Source of the DNA: UBA2834 sp963623365
GTDB taxonomy: Bacteria > Patescibacteriota > Saccharimonadia > Saccharimonadales > Saccharimonadaceae
Direction: 5' to 3'
Length of the DNA stretch: 64,000 bases
NCBI GenBank assembly: GCA_963623365.1
Contig: CAVFJY010000001.1
Location: forward strand, 1 to 64,000
The translations under genes and the position numbers were made by a program. The first letter of the stretch is position 1, and every line of letters starts with the position of its first letter. This document shows, piece by piece, positions 17,569-26,622 of the stretch. The notes beneath the pieces were generated by a model. It saw nothing but the letters and a program-made list of their open reading frames with translations, searched no databases and was not told where the DNA came from.

Positions 17569-18318
17569 TTAAATTTTGAAGATTTTGGCAACGTTGACCG
17601 TAGTAATGTCGGCAACAGTTGCAAAATCCTGCTGATAATAATCAGCGGCCCATTCGGCTATGTGTTTTACATAGCCTGGCATATTTATTGTACCACGAAA
17701 TGGCTTCGGTGTCAAGAAGGGGGCGTCAGTTTCGAACACGATGCGTTCAAGTGGCGGATGCGCAAGGTCGGCAAAAGTAGCAAGGCCATTCACGCCAAAA
17801 TAGAAGCCACAATCGAGTCCTTCGCGCATATGCTTTTTCGAGTCCGAAAAGGAGTGTAAGACAGAAGTAGGAATATGAAAATTCCGATAGATAGCCCAAA
17901 AATCATCGTATGCGTCGCGTACATGGAAACTGACAGGTAATTGATGGTCTTGCGCAATTTGAAGCATATGCTCTAATAGATCGCGCTGAAAGACTTTATT
18001 GTAGCCGCCGAAATGATAATCAAGGCCAATTTCACCAATCGCGACCAGCTTCGAATCCTGGAAAAGTGGCTTGGCGGCGGCAAGTGCAGCCTCAAGCTTA
18101 GCGCGATCACCGTCATAATCATTGGGATGATAGCCGAAAGTCCACCAAACTTCTGCATGCGCGGCGGCAAAATCGCAGGCAACCTGAGAGTCGACGGGGT
18201 CAGTACCGATTACAATACATTTGTCGACACCTTGAGCATGCGCATGCGCAAGCGTCTCGGCAGCGGAAGGCGCAAAAATATTGCGATCATGAATGTGACA
18301 ATGCGAATCAATCAGCAT
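17569..18318 (-). CDS. tatD: TatD-family metal-dependent DNase
   Basis: Metal-dependent hydrolase of the TatD family (3'-5' DNase/RNase in characterised members). Metal ligands visible: SHCHIH near the N-terminus, the glutamate in AIGEIGLDYH, H in SFHVRDAYDDF, H in VLHSFSDS, and D in FETDAPFLTPKPFRG. At 249 residues it is slightly short; the segment between YFGVNGLATF and RIVFETDAPF is about ten residues shorter than usual. It starts 6 bases after the DUF4868 gene. The association of a nuclease with a KwaB-like gene is noteworthy, although TatD is a common housekeeping gene in CPR genomes. Confidence 0.92.
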   Translation of the reverse strand: MLIDSHCHIHDRNIFAPSAAETLAHAHAQGVDKCIVIGTDPVDSQVACDFAAAHAEVWWTFGYHPNDYDGDRAKLEAALAAAKPLFQDSKLVAIGEIGLDYHFGGYNKVFQRDLLEHMLQIAQDHQLPVSFHVRDAYDDFWAIYRNFHIPTSVLHSFSDSKKHMREGLDCGFYFGVNGLATFADLAHPPLERIVFETDAPFLTPKPFRGTINMPGYVKHIAEWAADYYQQDFATVADITTVNVAKIFKI

Positions 18319-18324
18319 GGCAAA

Positions 18325-19311
18325 TTAGCCGCGCGGAGGCTCCCCTTCTGGCTCGTCGAGCAGTTTTTTACTCTTAATTTCATAGCGACGGCCATTAACG
18401 GGCGAGACATAATAATCTTCACTCAGTAGATTAATAAACATGCCTAGGTCCTTATCATCCATAATAATAATCTTGCCTTGATCATCGGTCATTAGCTCGA
18501 GTTGCATTTCGTCGGCATAATCGAGTAGTTGGTCTTGTTTCATCTCACCAATTTCGATGTTTTGTAATTTCTTGACAAGCGGCTTCTTGTCTTCAAGTAA
18601 AGCATTCAACGTGAGTCCCTCTGGAAAACTTAAACTATAAGCTTCTTGTAGTTCTTTGGCTTTTTGCTCAGAAATGACCTGCGCTTTGTAATCGTATTGG
18701 AAGAGTTTTTCGAACTTAGATTGGTTAAAGATGACGATTTGGCCGTCGACAATAGCCGTTTCATTCCCTTCCGGAACCTTAATTGCAACATCGGCAGTGA
18801 GTGGTTCAAAGCTTTCGCCATTGAGTTCCCAGCCGAGTTTCCCCTTAAGTGCCGAGCTGGCAGCCAAATTTTTGGCAATATAGAAAGTTTTTTGACCTTC
18901 ATCACCTGGATACGTAAATTTCGCAACAATACCTTTGATACGCTTGAATTCATATTCATCATCGCTAAAGAAAGCGATATCTTTATATTCATGCTCGATG
19001 AGATGAATTAGCGTTTCAGCGCGACCAACTTTTTCAAGTTCAATGCGATAGATTACCTTATCTTCGCCGTCGCTCAACTCATATTCGCGACACTCTAGGC
19101 CTTTGTCGGCTTCTTTGACAATATATTCAACTGCCTCCAGCATAAACATCGACTTAATTACTTGCATTAGAACGTCACTATAACGCACTTTGTAGGGCGT
19201 GTAATTCTTATTGAATAGAAATAACTCAACGGATACGTTATTTTTAATCTCATCCACGGAATTTGCCCACTGAAAGACATCGAATTCAGCTTTTTCTGGC
19301 TGCTGCTCCAT
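18325..19311 (-). CDS. DUF4868 (Kiwa KwaB-like) domain protein
   Basis: 328-residue soluble acidic protein. The block ETAIVDGQIVIFNQSKFEKL followed by FQYDYKAQV, and the preceding beta-rich region, resemble the DUF4868 family that includes KwaB, the cytosolic subunit of the Kiwa anti-phage system. No KwaA-like membrane protein of about 200 residues with several helices is adjacent: upstream is an S41 protease, downstream are tatD and two small orphans. A Shine-Dalgarno (GGAGGAG) precedes the ATG, and a TAAAAT lies at 19330-19335, so it may have its own promoter. DUF4868 assignment is from pattern memory and the defence role is a further inference. Confidence 0.6.
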   Translation of the reverse strand: MEQQPEKAEFDVFQWANSVDEIKNNVSVELFLFNKNYTPYKVRYSDVLMQVIKSMFMLEAVEYIVKEADKGLECREYELSDGEDKVIYRIELEKVGRAETLIHLIEHEYKDIAFFSDDEYEFKRIKGIVAKFTYPGDEGQKTFYIAKNLAASSALKGKLGWELNGESFEPLTADVAIKVPEGNETAIVDGQIVIFNQSKFEKLFQYDYKAQVISEQKAKELQEAYSLSFPEGLTLNALLEDKKPLVKKLQNIEIGEMKQDQLLDYADEMQLELMTDDQGKIIIMDDKDLGMFINLLSEDYYVSPVNGRRYEIKSKKLLDEPEGEPPRG

Positions 19312-19340
19312 ACTCCTCCTTTTTGTACTATTTTAACAGA

Positions 19341-20603
19341 TTATTCCGCCAGTGCGGCTTCGAGTTGCGGGTCGATTTCTTTATTAATCTGTTCAAAGCT
19401 ACGCTCGACGACTTTGTCTGGCGTAATACCTTCGCCGTTAATATTATTCCCCTTTGGCGTATACCACTTAGCGACCGTCACACGTAGCATTTCCCCGGTC
19501 GTAAACTCTTCAAGCGCTTGAACGCTACCTTTGCCATAAGTTTTTTCGCCAATCAAGGTAGCTTTGCCGTAGTCCTTGAGTGCACCGGCAACAATTTCAG
19601 ACGCAGATGCGGTTGAACCATTAACAAGCACAATTGTCTTATAATTGGCCAGAATCGCGCCATCACGATCGGCATAGGTCTTTTCACTATAAATACCACT
19701 AGTCGACTTTTGCTCGACGACCAAATCGCCATTCAACCAGAGCGAAGCAACTTCTTTAGCAGCACTAACATAGCCACCACCATTGCCACGTAGGTCAATA
19801 ATGAATTTATCGACCCCACGTTCAATCGCCTCTTTGGCTTTTTCGCGAGCAAGCTTGCCGGTATCGGAATCGAAGCGCGTAATCGTAATAATGGCAATAT
19901 TATCTTCGTATTCCATATAGACGCTAACATTGTTGATTGTTTCGCGCGTGAGTTCAAAGTCAATTTCTCGATCGTCGCGCACTACAGTTAACTTAACAGT
20001 CGAGCCAGCTGTACCACGTAATTTTTTGGCGACTTCATCAACGCTGAGCGCAGAAATATCTTCATCGTCGGCTTTATAAATAATATCGCCCGCTAGAACC
20101 CCCGCACGACGAGCCGGATTATCTGGCGTCGTGCGCAGAACTTTGACATAGCCATCGCGCTCACCAATTTCAACACCAATGCCTGCACCCACATCACCGC
20201 TCAAATCTTTCTCAAATTCGCTCGCTTCTTCGGCGGTCATGTAATAGGTATATTTATCGCCGGCAGCATTAACAAGGCCGCGTTTAGCTTCTTCGATGAC
20301 TTTTTCTTTATCAATCGTGCCGTCAAAACTACCAACTAGACTTTCGTAAACTGTTTCAAGCGAGCTAAAGTCCACATCCGAAGAGACGGTCGTTTTACCG
20401 CCAAGATATGGCGAGAAGTTACCAGCAATATCGGTCCAGTTTAAACCGACTGCGAAACCAAACACGAGTGTAATGAAGCTGACAATAATAGAAGTAGCGA
20501 GATTAACTTTTTTCTCAGAGGCGGGACTGCGATAGTACAAGTCGCGCGTTTCATTAGTTATTGGTTTGGTAGATTTAGTATTCTCTTCGCTTACTTTAGT
20601 CAT
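19341..20603 (-). CDS. S41-family C-terminal processing peptidase
   Basis: Membrane-anchored periplasm- or surface-facing protease (420 residues). One N-terminal helix (about 35-54), a PDZ domain (about 135-215, GAGIGVEIGERDGYVKVL...), then the S41 catalytic core with Ser333 (NGSTASASEI), Lys358 and Gln362 (KTYGKGSVQ), the K-x3-Q spacing of CtpA/CtpB/Prc. All catalytic residues are present. Downstream of the ftsE-ftsX-hydrolase genes; in Bacillus subtilis ctpB likewise neighbours ftsEX. -10 TAAAAT (20610-20615) is six bases before the ATG, so it is probably also transcribed alone and leaderless. Confidence 0.94.
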   Translation of the reverse strand: MTKVSEENTKSTKPITNETRDLYYRSPASEKKVNLATSIIVSFITLVFGFAVGLNWTDIAGNFSPYLGGKTTVSSDVDFSSLETVYESLVGSFDGTIDKEKVIEEAKRGLVNAAGDKYTYYMTAEEASEFEKDLSGDVGAGIGVEIGERDGYVKVLRTTPDNPARRAGVLAGDIIYKADDEDISALSVDEVAKKLRGTAGSTVKLTVVRDDREIDFELTRETINNVSVYMEYEDNIAIITITRFDSDTGKLAREKAKEAIERGVDKFIIDLRGNGGGYVSAAKEVASLWLNGDLVVEQKSTSGIYSEKTYADRDGAILANYKTIVLVNGSTASASEIVAGALKDYGKATLIGEKTYGKGSVQALEEFTTGEMLRVTVAKWYTPKGNNINGEGITPDKVVERSFEQINKEIDPQLEAALAE

Positions 20604-20649
20604 AGATTTATTTTAACACGAAGCTTATGCTTTGATGAGAAAAGCACGG

Positions 20650-21774
20650 CTATTTGCCAAAGTAGATATAAGTGAACATACTCTTGTTGACGGTCATTTC
20701 GGAATATTCGCCACGCGTCCAGTTATATTGCGAAACATGCACTTGATTGCCGCTCACCCATTCAACCCAAACGGCATGACCATAGGGACCACTAAGCGAG
20801 ATACCAACATAACCTGCTTTTGGCTCAGATGTAACAAGATAGCCAGCATTGCGCGCATTGGTTAGCCACTGGTTAGCATTACCTTTGCCGCCCCAATACG
20901 GCATATAGCCATAAGTTTGGTAAACTTTCCAGGCGGTATAACTCACGCATTCACAAATATACATGCCCCATTTGTCGGCATAAGCATCCTTTTGCTTTGG
21001 ACAGACGCCACTGTAAGGATAACCACCTTTATTGGCATCGCCGGCGGTGATTACGCCATTATATTTCTTAGCAAGGTCAGCCAAGATAGCTTGCTGTTGC
21101 TTTTCGAGCTCAGATTTTTGGCTCGAGACTTCATTGCGCAGTCGCTTATATTCAGCTTCACTACTACGCGTTTGGGCGAGCAACTCAGCCTGTTCAGCCT
21201 CAGTAGCGACGAGTTGCGACTTTTGACTTTCCAAATCCTCGAGAATTAGCTCGGCATTTTTCTTCTTGACTTGAAGTTCCTGCTTGAGATTCTTATTCTC
21301 TTCAATAATCTCCGATAAGGTATCGGAAATACTAGAGAGGCGGACTTCTTCGTCGACAAAGGAAGAAAAACTGTCGGATGAAGCGATGCGCTCAATGGTC
21401 GAGACGCTATCGTTGTAATAATATTGCGCGATAATCGTGCCAACCATTTCGGAATTTTCATTAATGCGCTGCTGGGCGGTATCAATTTCAATCAACAGTT
21501 GGTCACGCTCAGCCTCCTTAAGGTCAATTTGCGCCTTCAGGGTCGCCTGCTGATTTTGGAGAATCGCAATCTGGTTGGCAATCGAATCAGCCTTAGCAGC
21601 AAGTGCGCTCGCCTGCGACTCGTATTCGCTAATTTGCGAATTGAGTGCGTTAATCTTAGAGCGAACATTATTGAGATCTTGCTGACTATACGCAACAACA
21701 GTCGTATGCAGAGCACCCGACAAAACGAGTGTGAGAGCAAGAGCTAGACAACTAAGTTTTTGCCAAATTTTCAT
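20650..21774 (-). CDS. Secreted coiled-coil CHAP-domain peptidoglycan hydrolase (PcsB-like)
   Basis: Signal peptide (residues 1-29), a long coiled coil (about 30-235, heptad-rich with Gln/Ala/Glu), then a CHAP amidase/endopeptidase domain from residue 250 to the end with catalytic C276 (ICECVSYTAW) and H333 (GPYGHAVWVEW). This is the architecture of streptococcal PcsB. Its ATG overlaps the ftsX stop (ATGA), so it is made together with FtsX. In Streptococcus, FtsEX controls PcsB through its coiled coil; the same gene order here suggests the same mechanism for splitting the septal wall. 374 residues. Confidence 0.93.
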   Translation of the reverse strand: MKIWQKLSCLALALTLVLSGALHTTVVAYSQQDLNNVRSKINALNSQISEYESQASALAAKADSIANQIAILQNQQATLKAQIDLKEAERDQLLIEIDTAQQRINENSEMVGTIIAQYYYNDSVSTIERIASSDSFSSFVDEEVRLSSISDTLSEIIEENKNLKQELQVKKKNAELILEDLESQKSQLVATEAEQAELLAQTRSSEAEYKRLRNEVSSQKSELEKQQQAILADLAKKYNGVITAGDANKGGYPYSGVCPKQKDAYADKWGMYICECVSYTAWKVYQTYGYMPYWGGKGNANQWLTNARNAGYLVTSEPKAGYVGISLSGPYGHAVWVEWVSGNQVHVSQYNWTRGEYSEMTVNKSMFTYIYFGK

Positions 21775-22841
21775 GATTTAACTTTCTTTGGTTTAACCCG
21801 ATCGGTATTTGTTTTTATTTTAATATATTTGCGCGAAGCAAAGAGCGCGGAAATCAGCCCCATAAGGATACCGACAATGAACAAACTTGCAACAACAAAG
21901 TACCAATATTGCTCCATCAAAGCAAGCGTTGGTTCGATAGTGGCGCCAAGGCTGCTGCGCACGGCATAGACGGTTGCATAAATTGCTAGACCAGCGATAA
22001 CGGCCGCTACGACACCGTAGAGACTAGCCTCAACGACAAAGGGCCCCATAATGAACCAGCGGCTAGCACCGACTAGATTCATCATATTAATTTCTTCTTT
22101 GCGATTAAAGATAGCCATGCGAATCGTATTGAAAACGATTAAGATCGCAATCAGGGCGAAGACGGCAGCGGCGGCAAGACCAAAAATTTCGACACGATTC
22201 ATAATGGAGGCGATGCGATCGATAGTCTCGCGGTGACTCGTTGCAAAGCTCGGTGGACGCGCGTCGAGCATATTAATCATCGATTCATCTTCGTCGACAA
22301 AACGCTCTAGCTCCGAAGTATCGTTAAGATTTTTTAATTTAACATTAATTGTCCATGGAATTTTATTGGGCGCTTCGTAGAGTGCCTCGATATAGGACTC
22401 GTCAGTGATGTTACCCTCTTTAATCAAGTTTTTAATCGAAGCTTGATTGGCGGCTTCCGGCGAAGTAGTTGTGACATCCGTAACAGTATTAAGCTTCTTT
22501 AGATTCTCGACAATCTTATTAATCTGCGCATCGGTAGCGCCCTGCTTAATATAAATCGACATGTCGACCTGCGACTCGACCAATTCAATTGCCGTATTCA
22601 TTGCATGCGTCGCGACTAATGTAGCCGAAAGCACAATCAGAGTAATCGCCATGATTGCAATCGCGGCAACACTCAGCCAAGTGTTGCGTACAAAACTCTT
22701 AGTCCCATATTTCATCACGCGCGCACCCGTACGCAGACGATGTTTGCGAGTTTTAGTAATACGATTTAGGCGCTCTTTGCTGACTCGAACGGATTTTTTC
22801 AGCTCATCGCGCTCTTCTTTGGTTAATTTCTTTGTAGACAT
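21771..22841 (-). CDS. ftsX: FtsX, permease-like cell-division protein
   Basis: 356 residues: a basic cytoplasmic N-terminus of about 60 residues, a first helix (about 57-80), a large extracytoplasmic loop (about 85-210, the region that contacts peptidoglycan hydrolases) and three further helices (about 220-245, 270-300, 315-345). The loop contains DMSIYIKQGATDAQI, in the typical FtsX pattern. It begins one base after the ftsE stop and overlaps the CHAP hydrolase gene by 4 bases. The N-terminal extension is longer and more basic than in most FtsX proteins. Confidence 0.93.
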   Translation of the reverse strand: MSTKKLTKEERDELKKSVRVSKERLNRITKTRKHRLRTGARVMKYGTKSFVRNTWLSVAAIAIMAITLIVLSATLVATHAMNTAIELVESQVDMSIYIKQGATDAQINKIVENLKKLNTVTDVTTTSPEAANQASIKNLIKEGNITDESYIEALYEAPNKIPWTINVKLKNLNDTSELERFVDEDESMINMLDARPPSFATSHRETIDRIASIMNRVEIFGLAAAAVFALIAILIVFNTIRMAIFNRKEEINMMNLVGASRWFIMGPFVVEASLYGVVAAVIAGLAIYATVYAVRSSLGATIEPTLALMEQYWYFVVASLFIVGILMGLISALFASRKYIKIKTNTDRVKPKKVKS

Positions 22842-22842
22842 T

Positions 22843-23703
22843 TTAGTTTATAAATCTCCTTTTTGGCGCACGGTTATTTTGGGAAGCCGAAGTGGACGCG
22901 GAAGGAGCCTTAGCGGACGCAGGACGCGAATTAGTGGCATTGCGAATTTCGATCGTCGTTGGCGCAGGGTGCGAGGTTGCGGCAAGTGGGCGTTTAACGA
23001 TTTTCGTACGCGTTGCATCGAGATCGTAGTGACCATTATTCTTTTGGTCGCCAATAATTTTGCCATCGCGCAGCGTAATTACGCGTTTGCGCAACTGATT
23101 AACGATATCATCGTCATGAGTCGTAACCAGGATAGTGGTGCCAAAATTATTAATTTCTTCTAGTAAGCGCACGATACCCCAAGCGGTTTCAGGATCGAGA
23201 TTGCCAGTCGGCTCGTCGGCAATGAGAATTTTTGGCTGACGCGCCATCGAACGCGCAATTGCAACGCGCTGACGCTCGCCGCCCGAGAGACCACCCGGAA
23301 AACGCTGAGCTTTATCAGCGAGGCCAACAAGATCAAGCACCTTCGGTACGGTTCGACGAATCTCGGCATTGGATACACCAACAATTTCAAGCGCAAAAGC
23401 GACATTTTCGTAGACCGTACGATTTGGTAATATCTTATAGTCCTGAAAAACAACACCAATGCGACGACGGAGATGCGGAATATGGCGACGCTTCAGATAA
23501 TCATAATCGATACCACCAACCATAATTTTGCCAGAAGTTGGCACCTCTTCGCGAATAAGCATTTTGATTAAAGTCGACTTACCGGCGCCAGATTTACCGA
23601 CGAGAAAAACAAATTCCTTTGGTTGAATACTCAAAGAAATATTATCGAGTGCCGGCGCAGTTTCGCCGGGATAGTACTTGACGACATCATCGAGTAATAT
23701 CAT
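22843..23703 (-). CDS. ftsE: FtsE, cell-division ABC ATPase with C-terminal extension
   Basis: ATPase partner of FtsX. Walker A GKSGAGKST, Q-loop VVFQDYKILP, signature LSGGERQR, Walker B ILIADEPTGNLD and H-loop TTHDDD are all intact. The core ends near residue 220; about 65 further residues (Ala/Pro/Arg/Ser-rich, ending APKRRFIN) form an unusual extension, since FtsE is normally about 220-230 residues. The ATG at 23703 lies six bases after a TAATAT box (23710-23715), consistent with the leaderless pattern; no Shine-Dalgarno. First gene of the ftsE-ftsX-hydrolase operon. Confidence 0.95.
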   Translation of the reverse strand: MILLDDVVKYYPGETAPALDNISLSIQPKEFVFLVGKSGAGKSTLIKMLIREEVPTSGKIMVGGIDYDYLKRRHIPHLRRRIGVVFQDYKILPNRTVYENVAFALEIVGVSNAEIRRTVPKVLDLVGLADKAQRFPGGLSGGERQRVAIARSMARQPKILIADEPTGNLDPETAWGIVRLLEEINNFGTTILVTTHDDDIVNQLRKRVITLRDGKIIGDQKNNGHYDLDATRTKIVKRPLAATSHPAPTTIEIRNATNSRPASAKAPSASTSASQNNRAPKRRFIN

Positions 23704-23727
23704 GTTCTCATATTAACATAAGCTAGA

Positions 23728-24798
23728 TTAGTTGTCCAAGTAGGCGGCGATAAAGTTATCAATTTTACCGTCAAGCACCACGTCGGGGTCATTTTCTTCA
23801 TATTTCGTGCGCGTATCTTTAACGAGCTTATAAGGATGTAGGACATAATTGCGAATTTGCTGCCCCCAGCTAGCCGACTCACCGGCGCGCAATTTGTCAA
23901 CCGATTCGGTATTCTGTTCTTGCATCATTTGCTGCAATTTGCCGCGCAAAATTTCCATCGCTTTCTCTTTATTCTGCAACTGGCTACGCTCATTCTGAAT
24001 TGCGACAACGGTGTTGGTTGGTAGATGCGTAATGCGAACAGCAGAATTGGTAGTATTAACCGACTGACCGCCATGACCGCCGGAATGATAAACATCAATA
24101 CGTAAATCTTTCGGATCAATTTTAACCTCAGTATCATCGCGAATTACTGGCAAGACCTCCACGAGCGCAAAAGAAGTTTGGCGAAGATGGTCGGCATTGA
24201 AGGGACTGAGACGCACCAGACGATGCGTGCCGTGCTCAGACTTGAGCTGGCCATAGACATTCGTACCGACTAATTCGATGACGGAGGTTTTAATGCCCGC
24301 TTCTTCGCCAGCAACGCGATCAAGTATCGTGGCTTTGACTTTGTGCTGCTCTGCCCAGCGCAAATACATACGTTCAAGCATTCCCGACCAATCCATCGCC
24401 TCGGTACCACCAGCGCCAGCAGTAATGCGCAAAATCGCATCACTGCGATCGAATTTTCCAGTAAAACGCAGTGCCTGACGCAGACGCGCCAAATTTTCTT
24501 CCATTGCAATAATTTGTCCCGCAAATTCATCCGTAAGCGAATCATCGCCCAATGCCATCAAATCCGTAATATCTTGCAGCTGCGCCCGCAAAAGCGTCCA
24601 CGGGTCGAGTTCATCATGCAAATTAGCAACTTTAGTAGTCTTTTCGCGCGCGAGGTCGGGATTATTCCAAATTTCCGGCACCGCAACCTCTGCTTCGAGA
24701 GTCTGAAGTTCGGTTAACTTTTGATCAATTGCTAATTTTTGCCAGACAATATCAAATTCGCCGCGCAGCGAATCCAGTCGCTTCTGTAAATCAAACAT
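23728..24798 (-). CDS. prfB: Peptide chain release factor 2
   Basis: Recognises UAA and UGA. The codon-recognition tripeptide SPF is in VRLSPFNADH and the hydrolysis motif in GGHGGQSVNTTNSAVR. A UGA-reading release factor indicates that UGA is a stop in this organism, unlike the UGA-Gly CPR lineages. There is no programmed frameshift near codon 25; the frame is continuous. I set the start at 24798 (MFDLQKRLDSL, 356 residues): an upstream in-frame ATG at 24840 would place the TATAAT (24806-24811) inside the coding region, whereas this box lies seven bases before 24798. Confidence 0.95.
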   Translation of the reverse strand: MFDLQKRLDSLRGEFDIVWQKLAIDQKLTELQTLEAEVAVPEIWNNPDLAREKTTKVANLHDELDPWTLLRAQLQDITDLMALGDDSLTDEFAGQIIAMEENLARLRQALRFTGKFDRSDAILRITAGAGGTEAMDWSGMLERMYLRWAEQHKVKATILDRVAGEEAGIKTSVIELVGTNVYGQLKSEHGTHRLVRLSPFNADHLRQTSFALVEVLPVIRDDTEVKIDPKDLRIDVYHSGGHGGQSVNTTNSAVRITHLPTNTVVAIQNERSQLQNKEKAMEILRGKLQQMMQEQNTESVDKLRAGESASWGQQIRNYVLHPYKLVKDTRTKYEENDPDVVLDGKIDNFIAAYLDN

Positions 24799-24858
24799 AT
24801 GGTCTATTATAACAAAAGCTGAAAAGCTTGGCGCAGACATACGTTATAATATAAGCGT

Positions 24859-26571
24859 ATGCGTAACCACGAATCTGCCAGCATAGAAACTCGACGCGAA
24901 GTCGACCGCTCACTCGAGAATTCTGAAGTCTATCAAGGTGCAGAAAAATTGACGCGATTAGGCCTGCTAACAAAGATGCGCGACATCGAACTATTTCATG
25001 GACGTGCGGCAGACGGAGCGAAAGATTGGCACGTGCGAGCCGATTTCAATAATGCCGGCAATGCAACGGGCAATAATAACGTCAATCGTATACCTGCTCT
25101 GAGCACAAGCACTTATGAAGTAGCGCGAAAATTCGCAACTGCCCGCGCAAGGCGAGCAAATACCGCGACCGAAATCCATCAGCTCGCGTCGCGCAATCCT
25201 GACGCGCGCATTATGAATGGATACTTTCGGTGGGGAGAATTGTCAGAACTACAACGGAATGAAGCCAAGCAAGCGATTCGACAGACTTTGCCATCAATTG
25301 CGGAGGGGGTTGATTTAAGTTTTGAAGACCGCAAGGCAGGATTAGGCACGCGCATTCAGGAACGGGATTTCCGCAGTGGCGGTATTTTTGGCAACTATAC
25401 TGGGTCGGACGATATTGGTCGTGTCGCGAAACGACTCGGAGTAAGCACGCGAATGGCGGAGCAAATTGGTGGCGCGCGTAATGCGCAATTGCTACTCGCA
25501 TATCAGCCAGAATCAATGATGCAACGAATCCTAAATGCCTATTCGGATAATCTAGACCATATCTCGGTGCGCTTTGATGGCGCAGATAAAGATGCAAGCA
25601 TACCGATTAGCCGCGAATATGTTGGTAATTGGCTGAAGGGCATGGATGTGGTTGGCGAGCGACTGAGCGTGAAATCGGCAACGCTGAATGAAACAATTGA
25701 TAATTATTTAATGTTTGAACTTGATGAGGTTGATACAAAAGAGCGTATCGAGCAAGAACGAGAGAAGCGGCAGCGGCGAATGGGGCGAACAGCGTTGCGA
25801 ATTGCGGAGCGAATGAACCAAAATCGAGCAAATTCCCCACGCCACAATGCACCAGAAAGCGCAACTCCACGCAGTAGCGAAATTATGAATTTGATTAATG
25901 GGGATTTATACGCACAACCACATGATATTGTTGAGGCGGCAAAGCGTACACCTGGCTATAAAGATATTTTTGAGGCAAGCGCCGGCGTCTGGGAAGGTTT
26001 TTCGGTACAACAGCATACCGAAACAGCATTGCAGGTATTTGAAGATAATTACGCCGACAAACTGCCAGCAAAAATGCTGCCAATGATGCGTTTGGCGTTA
26101 GTCACGCACGACATCGGTAAAGGCGTAGCGATTACACACGAAGGCAGCAAACAGAATCAGCGCGCCTATAATGCTCGGTACGCACAAGATTTTTTACTAA
26201 AAAACGGCGTAGATTTTAAAATTTGCGAACTGGTTTTATCAATGATTGGCGACGGTTTAGATCAAGCGGCAGATTGCGTGATTCGCAGAAAACCCAATTC
26301 AAGCAAAGCATTTCATTATTATTGCAGGCAAACGATTGGTAGTTTTTTGGAACGACAGCCAGACAATGCCGAGATAACCGGTTTTGCGCAAATGATGCTC
26401 GCATTGCAGACTTGTGATAGCGCATCATATACCGATATGGCAATTACACGACCGCAATATGGCGGATATAAATATAAAAATAATCCGAGCTTTAATAACT
26501 CTTTCACTTCGAAAGCTGGCTTTACGAAACGAAAATTAACACTCAAACAGAATTTGTTCGAAGAAGTCTAG
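24859..26571 (+). CDS. Large protein with a possible ADP-ribosyltransferase-like N-terminus and an HD domain
   Basis: 570 residues, soluble. Residues 43-120 (IELFHGRA..., IPALSTSTYEVARKFATARA, TEIHQLASRNPDARIMN) have the look of an ART fold: an HGR/R at the first strand (R49), an STS (82-84) followed by an A-x-x-F helix, and a later strand. Residues 375-475 carry an HD-phosphohydrolase pattern: H386 (SVQQHTETAL), H417-D418 (VTHDIGK) and a following helix. The middle (155-345) is unassigned, with a charged helix at 290-325. ART is a low-confidence call; HD is firmer. TATAAT (24845-24850) lies eight bases before the ATG. It diverges from prfB. Confidence 0.6.
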   Translation: MRNHESASIETRREVDRSLENSEVYQGAEKLTRLGLLTKMRDIELFHGRAADGAKDWHVRADFNNAGNATGNNNVNRIPALSTSTYEVARKFATARARRANTATEIHQLASRNPDARIMNGYFRWGELSELQRNEAKQAIRQTLPSIAEGVDLSFEDRKAGLGTRIQERDFRSGGIFGNYTGSDDIGRVAKRLGVSTRMAEQIGGARNAQLLLAYQPESMMQRILNAYSDNLDHISVRFDGADKDASIPISREYVGNWLKGMDVVGERLSVKSATLNETIDNYLMFELDEVDTKERIEQEREKRQRRMGRTALRIAERMNQNRANSPRHNAPESATPRSSEIMNLINGDLYAQPHDIVEAAKRTPGYKDIFEASAGVWEGFSVQQHTETALQVFEDNYADKLPAKMLPMMRLALVTHDIGKGVAITHEGSKQNQRAYNARYAQDFLLKNGVDFKICELVLSMIGDGLDQAADCVIRRKPNSSKAFHYYCRQTIGSFLERQPDNAEITGFAQMMLALQTCDSASYTDMAITRPQYGGYKYKNNPSFNNSFTSKAGFTKRKLTLKQNLFEEV

Positions 26572-26622
26572 CTGCCGAAGCGATGTGAGACCCGATCCAG
26601 AACCGCCATTTTGACGAACGCC

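Noticed and set aside
23728..24798. Programmed frameshift in prfB
   Set aside because: The frame is continuous from the ATG and no in-frame UGA is seen near codon 25.
26572..26622. Possible small RNA or terminator between the HD gene and truB
   Set aside because: No stable hairpin or promoter could be seen in the 51 bases.
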